A stretch of DNA of 64,000 bases. It comes from Chlorobiota bacterium. GTDB taxonomy: Bacteria; Bacteroidota; Ignavibacteria; OLB7. Under the pieces are notes generated by a model, which made no database searches, had not been told where the DNA came from, and was given only the letters and a program-made list of their open reading frames with translations. Positions 54,279-63,157 of this stretch are shown piece after piece (position 1 is the stretch's first letter; the number at the start of each line of letters is the position of its first letter). The stretch is from assembly GCA_016710285.1 (NCBI GenBank), contig JADJXR010000001.1, forward strand, positions 2,668,501-2,732,500, in the 5' to 3' direction. The position numbers and the translations under genes were made by a program.

Positions 54279-54475
54279 GTGGCGGCAACCTCAAATCCAG
54301 CATCCTCGATAACCTCGACAAGCTGGTGGTGGGTGACTTTGGATTCATCGAACTCCACCATCGCTTTGCCAATCTCTACCTCGGCTTTCTCCACCGGCAA
54401 TCGTGAAATGGCTTTCTGAACGCTGGCCACGCAGCCCTGGCAGCTCATGCCGCTGATTGATAAAATTTCCGTCAT
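54272..54475 (-). CDS. CopZ-like heavy-metal-associated chaperone
   Basis: 67 residues from the ATG at 54475. Single HMA domain with the metal site ISGMSCQGCVASVQKAISRL (CxxC in GMxCxxC) and the beta-alpha-beta-beta-alpha-beta pattern (AEVEIGKAMVEFDESKV, EVIEDAGFEV). Binds Cu(I) and passes it to P-type ATPases or CusB-type partners. It lies downstream of the YVTN lipoprotein and multicopper oxidase. Confidence 0.88.
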   Translation of the reverse strand: MTEILSISGMSCQGCVASVQKAISRLPVEKAEVEIGKAMVEFDESKVTHHQLVEVIEDAGFEVAATW

Positions 54476-54546
54476 AGGTTTGGAAGTTGGTTGTTTGATT
54501 GTTTGAATGTTTTTGGGGAGCCAGTTAAGCCTTGCGTGGCCGGACC

Positions 54547-55629
54547 TCACCCTTTTCTCCAGACGATTCCATTGGGTTTTGCGCCAACGGCGATGGTGGT
54601 GCTCACCGATCGTGTGGCAACATCAATCACCGAAACCGTCCCTGCGTTTTGATTGCTGACGTATGCGGTTTTTCCATCGCCACTGAAGGCGATTCCGTGC
54701 GCGCCGGCCCCAACGGTGATCTCCCCAATCTTCTCATCGCGCTCGGTGCTGAAAATGGCCACTTTCCCGTTCTCCACGTCGGTGATCCAGAGTGTGGTGT
54801 CGGGGGCAACGGTTGCCATTGCGGGGGTGAATCCCAGGTTATAGGTCCGTATCGTTTGCAGCGTTGTGGCATCAATGGCGGTTACGGTTTTGCCGGTTTC
54901 GTTGTCAACGTACATCACCCCATTGCTTCCGGGCCACGCGCCAACTGGGCCGTCGCCAACGGCGATAGTTTTCACGATGGACTTGCCGACTACGTCAATG
55001 ACCGTCACGTTGTCGGAAGCGTTGTTTGCCACAAAGGCGTATTGTCCGTTCGGGGTCATCGTCACCTCCAGCGGCATTTCCCCCACCGACACCGTGCTGC
55101 GGGTCCCAAGCAGCACCGGGTCCAGCACCAGCACCGTCCCGGCGGTTGCGGATTGCGCGGCCCAGACGGAGCTTCCCGTTGGGGTCATCACCGCGTTGTG
55201 GGCCGGGTGGTCCAGCTTCCGCGATTCACGAAGCGTTCCGGTGGTGGCATCCATCATCAGCAGGTACGCCGCCGCCCCGCCGCCGTGGCCGCTGTGCGAG
55301 TGGCCGCCGCTAAGGTCCTGGCCCAATATTGCAACCAACAGCGCGCTGCGGTCCGGCGTAAGCGAAATGTGGTGGGGATAGCTGATGTTCTTCAGCCGGA
55401 TGGTCCCCGCCACCGTGTTCGTTTCGGTGTTGATGACGCTGATACTGCTATCCCCACCGTTCACCACGTACAACGCGTCGAACGCAATGGCGGGGATTGG
55501 AACGGTTTCGGGAAGCGGAGACTCGGTGTGGTCGTGGTCGTCGTCGTGATCCGTTGCGGAGGTCCCGCACCCGGCGGCCAGGAACCCCGCAAACAGCAGA
55601 CTAACCAGAAGTATTGAACGCGTAGCCAT
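54547..55629 (-). CDS. YVTN-family beta-propeller lipoprotein, His-rich
   Basis: 360 residues. Lipobox GFLAAGC at Cys ~21, followed by a metal-binding-like His/Asp cluster (DHDDDHDH). Propeller repeats show the YVTN-type pattern: YVVNGGDSSISVINTETNTV, AGTIRL; YAFVANNASDNVTVIDVVGK; AYVSNQNAGTVSVIDVATRS. A second His cluster (GGHSHSGHGGG) lies in a loop. Related to surface-layer and periplasmic propellers. Located inside the copper module, so a metal-handling role is inferred. Confidence 0.85.
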   Translation of the reverse strand: MATRSILLVSLLFAGFLAAGCGTSATDHDDDHDHTESPLPETVPIPAIAFDALYVVNGGDSSISVINTETNTVAGTIRLKNISYPHHISLTPDRSALLVAILGQDLSGGHSHSGHGGGAAAYLLMMDATTGTLRESRKLDHPAHNAVMTPTGSSVWAAQSATAGTVLVLDPVLLGTRSTVSVGEMPLEVTMTPNGQYAFVANNASDNVTVIDVVGKSIVKTIAVGDGPVGAWPGSNGVMYVDNETGKTVTAIDATTLQTIRTYNLGFTPAMATVAPDTTLWITDVENGKVAIFSTERDEKIGEITVGAGAHGIAFSGDGKTAYVSNQNAGTVSVIDVATRSVSTTIAVGAKPNGIVWRKG

Positions 55630-55725
55630 CGTCAGTTTTTTTGTTGAAGGTTAGAGTGAGTGGCTGAGCAACAACAAGGCTTGCTCAGCCACGGTACAGG
55701 CGCTGCGGTGATGTTCACCGCAGGC

Positions 55726-57243
55726 CTAATTCAGATCTAATTTTTGTGGCCGATTGGGGCCAACGTCCACCCCGGTTGAGTTCTCTTTCACCTCGAAGTT
55801 TAGCATCATCCCGTGATCCTCATGCTCAAGATTGTGGCAGTGGACAAGGTAGATTCCTGGATAGCGATTGAAGCGAACAAGCACCCGAACCATCTGGTAG
55901 GGAAGCACAAGAACCGTATCCTTCCAACCGCGGTCGCGGGGGACAAGGTTGGCGTTTCCGGCGCGGTCCAGCACCTGGAACTGCACGCCGTGAACGTGCA
56001 TCGGGTGGGGCGCAAGGCTGCTGTTGCGGAAGCTCCAAATCTCCAATTGATCCATCGGCACGGTTTCATCAATCCTCTCCATCTCGAACTCCTTATCGTT
56101 GATGAAATGGCCAACCTCCAAATTCCCAACGCTCCCTTCATGCCTGATGGAAAGGACGAAGTCACGCTCACGCACGGCATCTTGCTCGCGATAACGTTCG
56201 TAGGGGACCAACGTTTGCGGAATGGTGAACGGCTTGGATGCTTCCTTCACCACGTCGAACCGGATGATTGGAAGCTCGGCCCCTTGCGGCGGCGGGTACC
56301 CAGCACCCGCGCCGGTGTTCTCGCTGCGGAGCATCACCGAGGTGCCAATTTTATCGCCGGAAAAATCAACCAAAATCTCGAAGCGTTCGCCGGGGGAGAT
56401 TGAGAGAAGGGTGACGCTGTACGGCTTATCCAGCAGCCCGCCATCGCTGGCGATGATGTGGAAGGGGCGGCCGTCGGTGAACGATAGGTAGAAAATCCGG
56501 GCGTTTGCGCCGTTCAAAATGCGGAAGCGGTACAACCCTTTGGCCACTTCAAGGTAGGGGTCGGGCGTTCCGTTCACGAAGACGGTGTCGCCAAGAAATC
56601 CCTGCAAGTGGTCGTCGTCGGTGACGACTTCATACGTGAACTGGCGCGAGGCAGTAATGCGGCGATCCTGCAACGCCAGCGGGATGTCGTGCTCGCCATC
56701 GGGAAGCCCAAGCTCCTTCTCGGCATCATCCTCCACAATGAACAACCCAGCCATTCCCCGGTAGGCTTGGATCGCTGTGCGGTGATGCGGGTGGGGGTGG
56801 TACCAGTAGGTCCCGGCGCGGTTCAGAATGGGGAAGGAGTAATCGTAGGTGCCTTCGGTCCCGACCACTTGCATCGGGTGGCCGTCCATCTCATGGGGAA
56901 CGATCATCCCGTGCCAGTGGATGATGGTCGGTTCGGCCAGCATATTCACCAAGCGAGCGTTGAACGTGTCGCCCCGCTTCGCCCGAATTGTGGGGCCGGG
57001 CCAGCTTCCGCCAATGGTCCAAAGGTCAGTTTTGGCATCGGACCAGACGTTCTGTTTTGTTTGGGCGGCCACCAGCGGCTCGCCTTTCCATTCGGGCGGA
57101 AAACGCAGCGGATTTCCACCGCCAGCAAGCAGCGTGGAGTGGGGGGAAGCAAGCGGCTTCCCGGCACCAAGAAGCGGAACGCGGGCAGCGGTTGCGGCAA
57201 CGCCAGAAAGCGCGATCGTGTGAAGAAAACGGCGACGGTTCAT
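55726..57243 (-). CDS. multicopper oxidase (CueO-like)
   Basis: 505 residues with a Tat signal (MNRRRFLHTIALSGVAATAA). The four copper-ligand motifs are present: IHWHGMI, YWYHPHPHHRT, HPMHVHGV, and the T1/T3 site HCHNLEHEDHGMM, with an axial Met. Such enzymes oxidise toxic Cu(I) in the periplasm and reduce O2 to water. It sits between CusA and the YVTN lipoprotein, all on the minus strand. Confidence 0.93.
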   Translation of the reverse strand: MNRRRFLHTIALSGVAATAARVPLLGAGKPLASPHSTLLAGGGNPLRFPPEWKGEPLVAAQTKQNVWSDAKTDLWTIGGSWPGPTIRAKRGDTFNARLVNMLAEPTIIHWHGMIVPHEMDGHPMQVVGTEGTYDYSFPILNRAGTYWYHPHPHHRTAIQAYRGMAGLFIVEDDAEKELGLPDGEHDIPLALQDRRITASRQFTYEVVTDDDHLQGFLGDTVFVNGTPDPYLEVAKGLYRFRILNGANARIFYLSFTDGRPFHIIASDGGLLDKPYSVTLLSISPGERFEILVDFSGDKIGTSVMLRSENTGAGAGYPPPQGAELPIIRFDVVKEASKPFTIPQTLVPYERYREQDAVRERDFVLSIRHEGSVGNLEVGHFINDKEFEMERIDETVPMDQLEIWSFRNSSLAPHPMHVHGVQFQVLDRAGNANLVPRDRGWKDTVLVLPYQMVRVLVRFNRYPGIYLVHCHNLEHEDHGMMLNFEVKENSTGVDVGPNRPQKLDLN

Positions 57244-57417
57244 GGGAAGTTTGAAGGTTAAGTGTTGATTACCAAGTGCCTATCGGGCAAGACCTTGGAT
57301 ACCCCTTCCCTGCATCATCGCAGCGCCGTTATCAGGAAGGGAAAGTGGCTCCATTGTGTAGTATCGCTCCATCGGTTTGTTGTCGTTCCATTGGGGTGAT
57401 CATCACCCTGTTGAGTA

Positions 57418-60400
57418 TCACCCCATCCACTCTGCCATTTGGCTTTTGTGCAGGGTTCCTTTCCGCAGCGCGCGTTCTTTCATGATGATAAAAAGCACGG
57501 GGGTCATAATCAGAACGTGGACCGCAGAGGTCAGCAGCCCGCCAATCATCGGCGTGACAAGCGGCTTCATCACGTCGCTTCCCGCGCCGGCGGCGAACAT
57601 GATCGGCACCAGGCCCAGCATCGAGGTTGCCACGGTCATCAGTTTGGGGCGCAGCCGCTGCACGGCCCCTTCCATTGTTGCGGCATGGAGATCGGCGGCG
57701 GTGATTGCTTTGCCCGCCGCAAGTTTTGCGTCCAGCGCGTGGTGCAGATACACCACCATCACCACCCCCGTTTGCACCGCCACGCCGTACAACGCAATGA
57801 ACCCCACCCAGACCGCCACCGAGAAATTGTACCCCAGAGCGTACAGCAGATAGACCCCACCCACCAAAGCGAACGGAACGGAAAGCATCACCACCCCGGC
57901 TTCTTTCCAATCTTTGATGGTCATGTACAACATCAGGAAAATAACCAGAAAGACTACCGGCATCACCACCATCAGCCGCGATTCGGCACGCTGCTTGTTC
58001 TCATATTGGCCGCTCCATTCCAGGCTGTATCCTATGTCCAATTTCAGCTCCGTGGTTATCCGCTCCTTTGCTTCGGCCACAAAGCTCCCCATGTCGCGCC
58101 CGCGAACGTTCAGGAAAACCACCGAGCGGAGCTGGCCGTTCTCGCTATAGATCATCGCGGGTCCATCGGCAAGGCGGATGTTGGCAAGGTCCCCGAGGGG
58201 GATGTAGTTGGCTTGCGGCGCAAACCCCGAAGCCGAAGCAAACGCGCCGGTGGAGCTAACTCCGCCGGGGGCTGTTCCTGCGCCAGCATTGGCTCCCATC
58301 CCGTTCATCCCGCCCGATTGCCCGCCACCCATCCCCTGGGGCGCGGCCTCGGCAGAAGTTGCTGCGGCGGGGAGCGAAGGCATCGCGCCGGGCATCCCGA
58401 CCGGGACCAGAATGGAGGCGATTGCTTCGGGGGTGTTGCGTGTGCTCCGTTCGTAGCGGACCCGCACGGGGTAGCGTGCGCGCCCGTCCAAGATCTGCCC
58501 GATATTCTCCCCACCGATTGCCGTCTCGATCAACATCTGAACGTCGGCGCGGCGCAGCCCGTAGCGGGCGATTTGGTCATCGCGCAGGGTGATGTCAAGG
58601 AAACTTCCCCCTTGCACGCGGTCGGCAGCAACGTCCGCCGCGCCGGGGATTGTTTTCAAGATTTCTTCGGCGCGGATTGCCAGCCGTTCCAGCGTGTCTA
58701 GGCTGGTTCCGTAGATCTTTAATCCAAGCTCGGTCCGCACCCCGGTTGCCAGCATGTTGATGCGGTTGATGATTGGCTGGGTCCAGCCGTTGCGCACGCC
58801 GGGGATTTGCAATTGCTTGTCCAGTTCCTCAATGATTTTTTGCTTGGTGATGCCGGGCCGCCATTGGTCGCGGGGCTTCAGCAGCACAATCGTTTCGATC
58901 ATGGAAAGGGGGGCGTTATCGGTTGCGGTTTCGGCGCGCCCGGCTTTCCCCAGAACGTGCGCCACCTCGGGGTAGGCCGCAATGATTCGGTCCTGGGCAG
59001 CCATTGCCCGGTTCACTTCCGGCATCGAGGCGTTTGGCAGCAGCACCGGCATGAAAAGGATGGAGCCTTCGTCCAGCGTCGGCATGAACTCCGATCCGGT
59101 ATCCATCACCATTGGGATTGCCACCAGCAAGGCAAGCAGGTTCAGCGCAATCGTCGTCTTCCGCCAGCGAAGGCACCAGCGGAGAATCGGCGCGTAGAGC
59201 CAGTGGAAGAACCGCATCACGGGGTTCTCCGTCTCCAGCCGGAACCGCCCCCGCATGAACAGGGTCATCAGCACCGGAACAAGGGTGATTGCCACCACAG
59301 CCGAGGCCGCAATCACAAACGTTTTGGTCCATGCAAGCGGGTGGAACAGCTTCCCTTCCTGCCCTTCCAGAAGGAAGACCGGAAGGAAGGAGAGGACCAT
59401 AATCGCTTCGCTGAAGAAGATTGCGCGCCCAACTTGTTTGGCCGATACAATCGCCAGCCGAGCGTACTCCGAAGGGGGAAGGTTCGGGTTGGCGCGCTGC
59501 GCTTCGGCGATGTTCCGGTAGGCGTTTTCCACAAGGACGATGGAGGAATCAACCACCACGCCAATCGCCAGCGCAATTCCGCCAAGCGACATGATGTTGG
59601 AGGTGATGCCGAACGCCCGCATCAGCAAGAACGCCAGCAGCACCGAGACCGGAATCTCGATAAGAATACGGACCGCGCTGCGGACGTGGAAGATGAAGAT
59701 CAGCACCACCAACGTCACGATCAGGGCTTCTTCAATCAGGGCGCGTTCAAGCGTTCCGATTGCTTCGTTAATCAGCGGCGTGCGGTCGTAGCTTGGGACG
59801 ATTGCCACCCCTTTTGGCAGGCCCGGAGCAATCTCGGCAATCTTCTCTTTCACCCGTTCAATCACTTCCCCGGCGTTCTCCCCCTGGCGCATCACAATGA
59901 TGCCACCAACGGCTTCCCCCTTGCCATCGTTCTCCAGCGATCCGCGCCGCAAATCGGCACCAAGCTGGACGGTTGCCACCTGGTCCAGCCGCACCGGAAT
60001 CCCGCCCGTAAGCGTTGCGACGGTGGTTCGCGCAAGGTCATCGCGGCCGTTGAGATAGCCCTGGCCCCGCACAAAAAATTCCGCACCGGAGACCTCGATC
60101 AGCTTCCCGCCAACTTCGTTGTTCGAGCGTTGCACCGCCGCCACAATGGCATCGAAGGTGATGCCGAACGAGCGCATCTTCTCCTGGTTCACATCCACCT
60201 GATATTGGCGGATGAAGCCGCCGATGCTGGCAACTTCGGCAACGCCATCCACCGCCGCCAATCGGTAGCGGATGAACCAATCTTGGATTGAGCGGAGCGT
60301 GGCAAGGTCGTAGCCCTCCCCCTGGACGGTGTACCAGAAGACGTGGCCAACGCCGGTTCCGTCGGGGCCAAGCGTTGCGGTTACGCCCGGGGGGAGCTTG

Positions 60401-60756
60401 GCTTGGGCAACCTGCAGCCGTTCCTGCACGCGGGTGCGGGCCTGGGTAAGGTCGGTCCCATCCTCGAAGATCACGAAGATGAAACTCATCCCGAACATAC
60501 TGTTGGCGCGGACGGCCTTCACGTTGGCAAGCCCTTGCAGCGCGGTGGCAATTGGATAGGTGACTTGGTCCTCAACAATCTGCGGCGAGCGGCCCATCCA
60601 CTCGGTGAAGACAATCACTTGATGTTCGGAGAGATCGGGGATTGCGTCCACCGGAGTGGTCATCACCCCCCAAGCCCCAGCCCCCGAAAGGAGGAGGAAC
60701 AGAAGGATCACCAACGCGCGGTGGTTCGCGCTCCAATCAATGATGCGTTCTATCAT
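57418..60756 (-). CDS. cusA: CusA/CzcA family heavy-metal RND efflux pump
   Basis: 1,112 residues. RND layout: one N-terminal membrane helix, a large periplasmic porter domain, helices 2-6 (with ALAIGVVVDSSIVLVENAYR), a second periplasmic domain, helices 7-12. Cu(I)/Ag(I)-type Met signatures are in NAPLSMIETIVLLKPRDQWR and INRINMLATGVRTELGLKIY. An unusual ~60-residue insertion near residues 785-847 is rich in Gly, Ala and Met (QGMGGGQSGGMNGMGANAGA). It works with CusB and the TolC-like protein encoded downstream on the plus side. No close ribosome site was found before 60756. Confidence 0.92.
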   Translation of the reverse strand: MIERIIDWSANHRALVILLFLLLSGAGAWGVMTTPVDAIPDLSEHQVIVFTEWMGRSPQIVEDQVTYPIATALQGLANVKAVRANSMFGMSFIFVIFEDGTDLTQARTRVQERLQVAQAKLPPGVTATLGPDGTGVGHVFWYTVQGEGYDLATLRSIQDWFIRYRLAAVDGVAEVASIGGFIRQYQVDVNQEKMRSFGITFDAIVAAVQRSNNEVGGKLIEVSGAEFFVRGQGYLNGRDDLARTTVATLTGGIPVRLDQVATVQLGADLRRGSLENDGKGEAVGGIIVMRQGENAGEVIERVKEKIAEIAPGLPKGVAIVPSYDRTPLINEAIGTLERALIEEALIVTLVVLIFIFHVRSAVRILIEIPVSVLLAFLLMRAFGITSNIMSLGGIALAIGVVVDSSIVLVENAYRNIAEAQRANPNLPPSEYARLAIVSAKQVGRAIFFSEAIMVLSFLPVFLLEGQEGKLFHPLAWTKTFVIAASAVVAITLVPVLMTLFMRGRFRLETENPVMRFFHWLYAPILRWCLRWRKTTIALNLLALLVAIPMVMDTGSEFMPTLDEGSILFMPVLLPNASMPEVNRAMAAQDRIIAAYPEVAHVLGKAGRAETATDNAPLSMIETIVLLKPRDQWRPGITKQKIIEELDKQLQIPGVRNGWTQPIINRINMLATGVRTELGLKIYGTSLDTLERLAIRAEEILKTIPGAADVAADRVQGGSFLDITLRDDQIARYGLRRADVQMLIETAIGGENIGQILDGRARYPVRVRYERSTRNTPEAIASILVPVGMPGAMPSLPAAATSAEAAPQGMGGGQSGGMNGMGANAGAGTAPGGVSSTGAFASASGFAPQANYIPLGDLANIRLADGPAMIYSENGQLRSVVFLNVRGRDMGSFVAEAKERITTELKLDIGYSLEWSGQYENKQRAESRLMVVMPVVFLVIFLMLYMTIKDWKEAGVVMLSVPFALVGGVYLLYALGYNFSVAVWVGFIALYGVAVQTGVVMVVYLHHALDAKLAAGKAITAADLHAATMEGAVQRLRPKLMTVATSMLGLVPIMFAAGAGSDVMKPLVTPMIGGLLTSAVHVLIMTPVLFIIMKERALRKGTLHKSQMAEWMG

Positions 60757-60844
60757 GGGAAACAGAAATCCGTTGCCGGGAGTTAGTTATTGGTTCCAGG
60801 TATCAATTGCACTATTTTCATCGCTGTATAATTGGAGTATCTCT

Positions 60845-61075
60845 ATGATGAACATTACTGTCAGCGATGCCCAAGCTGATCTTCGGCGGCTTATCGCATT
60901 GGCGTTGCAGGGGGAGCAAATCATCATTGCTGATGATGGAAACCGGCGTGTGCTGCTTCAGCCAATGCCAACCGAAACGGAACCTCGCCGTTTAGGAACC
61001 GGCAAAGGCCTGCTCCTGTATATGGCTGATGATTTTGATGATACCCCTGATGAATTTCAAGGGGATATTGAATGA
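60845..61075 (+). CDS. Phd/YefM-type antitoxin
   Basis: 76 residues from the ATG at 60845 (GGAG seven bases upstream). N-terminal Phd fold: MNITVSDAQADLRRLIALAL, EQIIIADDGNRRVLLQP. The C-terminal tail is Asp/Glu-rich (MADDFDDTPDEFQGDIE), typical for binding and blocking the toxin. Overlaps the PIN gene by 4 bases (ATGA). On the plus strand, opposite to the cus genes on both sides. Confidence 0.82.
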   Translation: MMNITVSDAQADLRRLIALALQGEQIIIADDGNRRVLLQPMPTETEPRRLGTGKGLLLYMADDFDDTPDEFQGDIE

Positions 61076-61464
61076 GCAACTACCTTATTGATACGCACAC
61101 CTTTATCTGGATGCTCAATGGAAATCAGGAATTGATAGGAGCGAGCGCAATCGCCGCTCTTCTTGATTCGGAATCCGTTCTTCTGCTCAGCCAAGCCAGT
61201 ATCTGGGAAATGGCGATCAAACTCTCAACAGGTAAGCTGCGATTTGCAGTCCCATTGCATGTCCTCATCGAAACCCAGACTGCTGCGTTAGGTGTGTCCG
61301 TCCTTCCAATTTCTACAAGTGCTCTTTGTGCCCTTGAATCGCTACCTCTCCATCACCGTGATCCATTTGATCGCCTCCTTGCGATTCAAGCATTGCATCA
61401 CCAACTTATTTTTTTAAGTCGCGACACTGTCTTCGATTCCTATGGGGTACAACGCCAATGGTGA
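61072..61464 (+). CDS. PIN-domain toxin (VapC-like)
   Basis: 130 residues. PIN motifs: YLIDTHTFIWMLNGNQEL, SQASIWEMAIKLSTGKLRF, LHHRDPFDRLLAIQALHH with conserved Asp, and LSRDTVFDSYGV. Predicted RNase toxin, neutralised by the upstream Phd-like protein. The DNA is AT-richer than the neighbouring cus genes. Confidence 0.85.
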   Translation: MSNYLIDTHTFIWMLNGNQELIGASAIAALLDSESVLLLSQASIWEMAIKLSTGKLRFAVPLHVLIETQTAALGVSVLPISTSALCALESLPLHHRDPFDRLLAIQALHHQLIFLSRDTVFDSYGVQRQW

Positions 61465-61510
61465 TTTCAATTCAGGCATCATACCAGAAATCGCGCTGAT
61501 AGAATTGGTA

Positions 61511-62848
61511 TTAATGCCCTTCATGCCCGCTGCTGGTTCCTGCGTTTAGGCGGGCTTCGCTGTCAAGCAGGAAACCCCCTTCGGCGGCAACGTTTTCGCC
61601 GGCCCGCAGGTCGCCTCCGGTGATTGCGTACCACGCCCCATCGCTTGCGCCAATGGTGACTTTCCGGGCTTGGAACATATTCTTCTCCACCTCCACATAC
61701 ACCATGTCCATCCCCCCAGTCCGGACCACCGCGCCAACGGGAACGGCAAGGGAGCGGACGGGATCGGGAGCAAGGTTGGCGGTTAGGTACATCCCAGGTT
61801 TCAGCATCCCCCCGCCGTTGCCAAACACCCCGCGGACTTGCGCCGTGCGGGAGGCCGGGTCAATGGTGGGATAGATGAAATCCACCCGCCCCGTCAGCCG
61901 CTGGTTGCCAATTGCCGGGCCGCTAAGCCCCATCTCCATCCCCGCACGAATCCGCGGCAGGTCCGCCTCGAAGACGTTCGCCTTCACCCACACGCTGGAC
62001 AAGTCCACCAACTCCAACAGCAAGGTTCCTTCGTTCACGTAGGCCCCTTCCACCACTGCGCGGCGTGCCACCATGCCGCTGATTGGGGCGTAGATGGTGA
62101 TGGTTTCCGCAACGGTTCCGCGTTCCTCCAGCGCGGCGATTTGCGTGCTGGTCATCCCAAACTGCAGCAGCCGCGTCCGCGCCGCAGCAACAACCTTGTC
62201 GGCACGATTTCTTCCGTTGCTATCCCCGCCCACGGCGCGGAAATCAAGCGCGTTGCTGGTGGCCGATTCGTGCGCCAGCAGATACTCCTGCTGGGCGGCA
62301 ATCAGCTCGCGGCTGAACAACTCCAGCAACGGCTGGCCTTTGCGGATTGCTTGCCATGTCTGCGTGGCGTACAAGCGTTCAATCCGCCCTGCAACGCGCG
62401 CGGCAACGGCCCGCTGTGTGGATTCGTTGACCTCCACAACCGCCGGAACCTGAATCCCCCTTCCCACCGCCCGCGACTCCACCGCGACGGTGCTTACCTG
62501 CGCCAACACTCGCCCACGCTCGGTCAGGTGGATCATGCTGGCGTGGCCGGTGTCGTGGCTGCTGTGGGGACCATTGTGGGACTCGTCGTGGGTTTGGCCG
62601 CTCCCTTCCGGCACAAGGTCCATGTGGCAGATTGGGCAGATGTCGGGACCCGGGCGCACCACTTGTGGGTGCATCGGGCAGATATATTTGGTGGCGGCGT
62701 TCCCCCCCTGTGCGGCGTTCGCTTCCCCCCCCGATTTCCACGGCTGGAAATGCCACAAGGCAAACCCGCCCCCGGCAAGAATCGCAAGGCCAATCGCGGC
62801 AATCAGTGCCCGGCGGCGGAATGTTGGTTGTGTTGAAGTTGAGTTCAT
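61511..62848 (-). CDS. cusB: CusB-family periplasmic adaptor of the copper efflux pump
   Basis: 445 residues. Membrane/signal segment (ALIAAIGLAILAGGGFALWH), then a heavy-metal-binding domain YICPMHPQVVRPGPDICPIC and HMDLVPE (residues ~52-77). A His-rich linker (DESHNGPHSSHDTGHAS) precedes the adaptor body, with a barrel-sandwich/lipoyl domain and hairpin (YLLAHESATSNALDFRAVGG), the beta-barrel (GMVARRAVVEGAYVNEGTLL) and membrane-proximal domain. Links CusA to the outer-membrane TolC-like channel. Ends GHEGH, another metal-binding-like tail. Confidence 0.92.
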   Translation of the reverse strand: MNSTSTQPTFRRRALIAAIGLAILAGGGFALWHFQPWKSGGEANAAQGGNAATKYICPMHPQVVRPGPDICPICHMDLVPEGSGQTHDESHNGPHSSHDTGHASMIHLTERGRVLAQVSTVAVESRAVGRGIQVPAVVEVNESTQRAVAARVAGRIERLYATQTWQAIRKGQPLLELFSRELIAAQQEYLLAHESATSNALDFRAVGGDSNGRNRADKVVAAARTRLLQFGMTSTQIAALEERGTVAETITIYAPISGMVARRAVVEGAYVNEGTLLLELVDLSSVWVKANVFEADLPRIRAGMEMGLSGPAIGNQRLTGRVDFIYPTIDPASRTAQVRGVFGNGGGMLKPGMYLTANLAPDPVRSLAVPVGAVVRTGGMDMVYVEVEKNMFQARKVTIGASDGAWYAITGGDLRAGENVAAEGGFLLDSEARLNAGTSSGHEGH

Positions 62849-63157
62849 CGGTGTTAGTCGTTTGTCATTCTCTGCTTCTCGTTCTCTCCTGCTGCGGTAG
62901 CGGTCCCGACCTTAGTCGGGGCCCAGGATCGAAGATGGCGCCGAAGGCTAAAGACCTTTTACCAATCCCGACGGAGGTCGGGGCGGCTACCCCTGACTTA
63001 GCCGGGGCCATCACGGTAGCGGCCCCGACCTTAGTCGGAGCCCAGGATCGAAGATGGCGCCGAAGGCTAAAGACCTTCGGCTACCCCTGACTTAGCCGGG
63101 GCGGCTACCCCTTCTATCAATCCCGATTCAATCGGGACGGCTCCTGGTCCTTTTTTA
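62849..63157. repeat. tandem repeat block between cusB and the tolC-like gene
   Basis: Two copies of a ~119-bp unit (starting at 62896 and 63015) contain GGTAGCGGYCCCGACCTTAG, then GCGCCGAAGGCTAAAGACC (TCTTTAG-loop hairpin) and CCCGAC/GTCGGG or CTGACTTAGCCGGGGC hairpins. Then ATCCCGATTCAATCGGGA at ~63119-63136. No gene seen. Confidence 0.78.

Noticed and set aside
58807..60291. 494-residue plus-strand open frame in cusA
   Set aside because: Antisense shadow of a clear RND pump; composition rich in His/Arg/Asn with no domain.
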